A stretch of 5,072 nucleotides of DNA from NCBI GenBank assembly GCA_039180385.1, contig JBCDDJ010000487.1, forward strand, positions 1 to 5,072, given 5' to 3'. Below are positions 4,831-5,072 of the stretch, in pieces. This DNA is from SIO4C1 sp039180385 (GTDB lineage: Bacteria; Cyanobacteriota; Cyanobacteriia; Phormidesmidales; Phormidesmidaceae). The notes under the pieces were generated by a model, which was not told the DNA's origin, did no database searches, and worked only from the letters and a program-made list of their open reading frames with translations. Each line of letters opens with the position of its first letter. Within the stretch, counting starts at the first letter, position 1. The position numbers were made by a program, and so were the translations under genes.

Positions 4831-4914
4831 ATGCTTCTGGTTAGGTAAGGATCGCGCTATCCCCCTTCCCCGCTATACTCTTTAAACATTCGAATTGTTT
4901 AACTTGCATTGCTT
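4831..4914 (+). promoter_or_regulatory. Spacer with -10-like box and 21-bp inverted repeat
   Basis: TATACT at 4874-4879 matches five of six bases of the -10 consensus, without a good -35 box. Immediately downstream TTAAACA (4882-4888) and TGTTTAA (4896-4902) form perfect 7-bp inverted arms around TTCGAAT, ending 12 bases before the ATG at 4915. If the box is a real -10, the repeat would cover the transcription start, the usual place for a repressor operator. No known regulator consensus was recognised. Confidence 0.45.
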
Positions 4915-5072
4915 ATGAGCATGCCCTCGCCTAAGTCGCCTGCTCCCCGTCGCAGAAAACGGTACCAAGATTCCTCTCTGATGCCCTGGCCTGCGATCGC
5001 AACCTCGGTGCTGTTTTACGCATTAGCGGGGCTCTTGCTCGGGGCTGTCTCACCGCCCTACTGGGTTTGGCC
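4915..5072 (+). CDS. Membrane protein, N-terminal fragment (runs off window end)
   Basis: An open frame starts at ATG 4915 and continues to the window edge, giving 52 complete codons. A second in-frame ATG at 4921 is equally possible; no ribosome binding site distinguishes them. The N-terminus is hydrophilic and basic (PRRRKRY, 11-17), then a hydrophobic helix runs at about residues 26-46 (WPAIATSVLFYALAGLLLGA) followed by SPPYWVW. The positive N-terminus implies it is cytoplasmic with the helix as first membrane span. A HIP1 octamer lies inside the frame, as is common in cyanobacterial coding DNA. The family cannot be named from this fragment. The GLLLGAVSPPYWVW stretch slightly recalls the start of apolipoprotein N-acyltransferases, and a ComEC-like or other polytopic protein is equally possible. 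The frame is too short for the usual ORF length filter but the amino acid pattern is that of a real protein. Confidence 0.6.
   Translation, partial: MSMPSPKSPAPRRRKRYQDSSLMPWPAIATSVLFYALAGLLLGAVSPPYWVW
4993..5000. repeat. HIP1 octamer GCGATCGC
   Basis: Second exact HIP1 copy, in the partial membrane protein gene. Two copies in 5 kb is far above the random expectation of about 0.1 and supports a cyanobacterial host. Confidence 0.9.

Noticed and set aside
4831..4880. Possible terminator after the NarM-type gene (GGAT/ATCC around 4848-4862)
   Set aside because: Only a 4-bp stem with no T run downstream.

Overview
The window looks like chromosomal DNA from a cyanobacterium of moderate to fairly high GC. 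Three things support this: two exact HIP1 octamers (GCGATCGC) in 5 kb, genes of families that are essentially cyanobacterial or plastid (Ycf35/DUF1257, DUF2997, DUF4335, a NarM-type nitrate reductase-associated protein), and a UbiX of the kind used for plastoquinone synthesis. I see no rRNA, tRNA, CRISPR array, insertion sequence or prophage signal.

Left part (1-2799, + strand): the 3' end of ubiX (flavin prenyltransferase) is followed after 3 nt by a LapA/DUF1049-type two-helix membrane protein with a long disordered acidic tail. After a 116-nt gap comes a large single-span DUF4335 protein with a low-complexity Ser/Thr/Pro/Ala linker. All three read the same way and the first two are almost certainly co-transcribed. 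The two membrane proteins probably act at an envelope or thylakoid membrane, but their function is unknown.

Middle part (2851-4069, - strand): a compact cluster reads DUF2997 protein -> Ycf35 (DUF1257) -> a 4Fe-4S ferredoxin with a duplicated N-terminal motif and an Arg/Ser-rich tail. Its last gene converges on the DUF4335 gene with only 51 bp between stop codons. A strong imperfect 29-nt hairpin lies between ycf35 and the ferredoxin gene and may set their relative expression. This cluster is the most interesting system here: a redox protein tied to two conserved small proteins of unknown biochemistry.

Right part (4070-5072): a 302-bp AT-richer divergent intergenic region, with a 12-bp direct repeat and inverted repeats, separates the cluster from a NarM-type gene on the + strand. 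After an 84-bp spacer with a 21-bp operator-like inverted repeat, a membrane protein gene begins and runs off the window end. The nitrate assimilation link rests only on the NarM-like sequence; I found no perfect NtcA site (GTAN8TAC) upstream of it.
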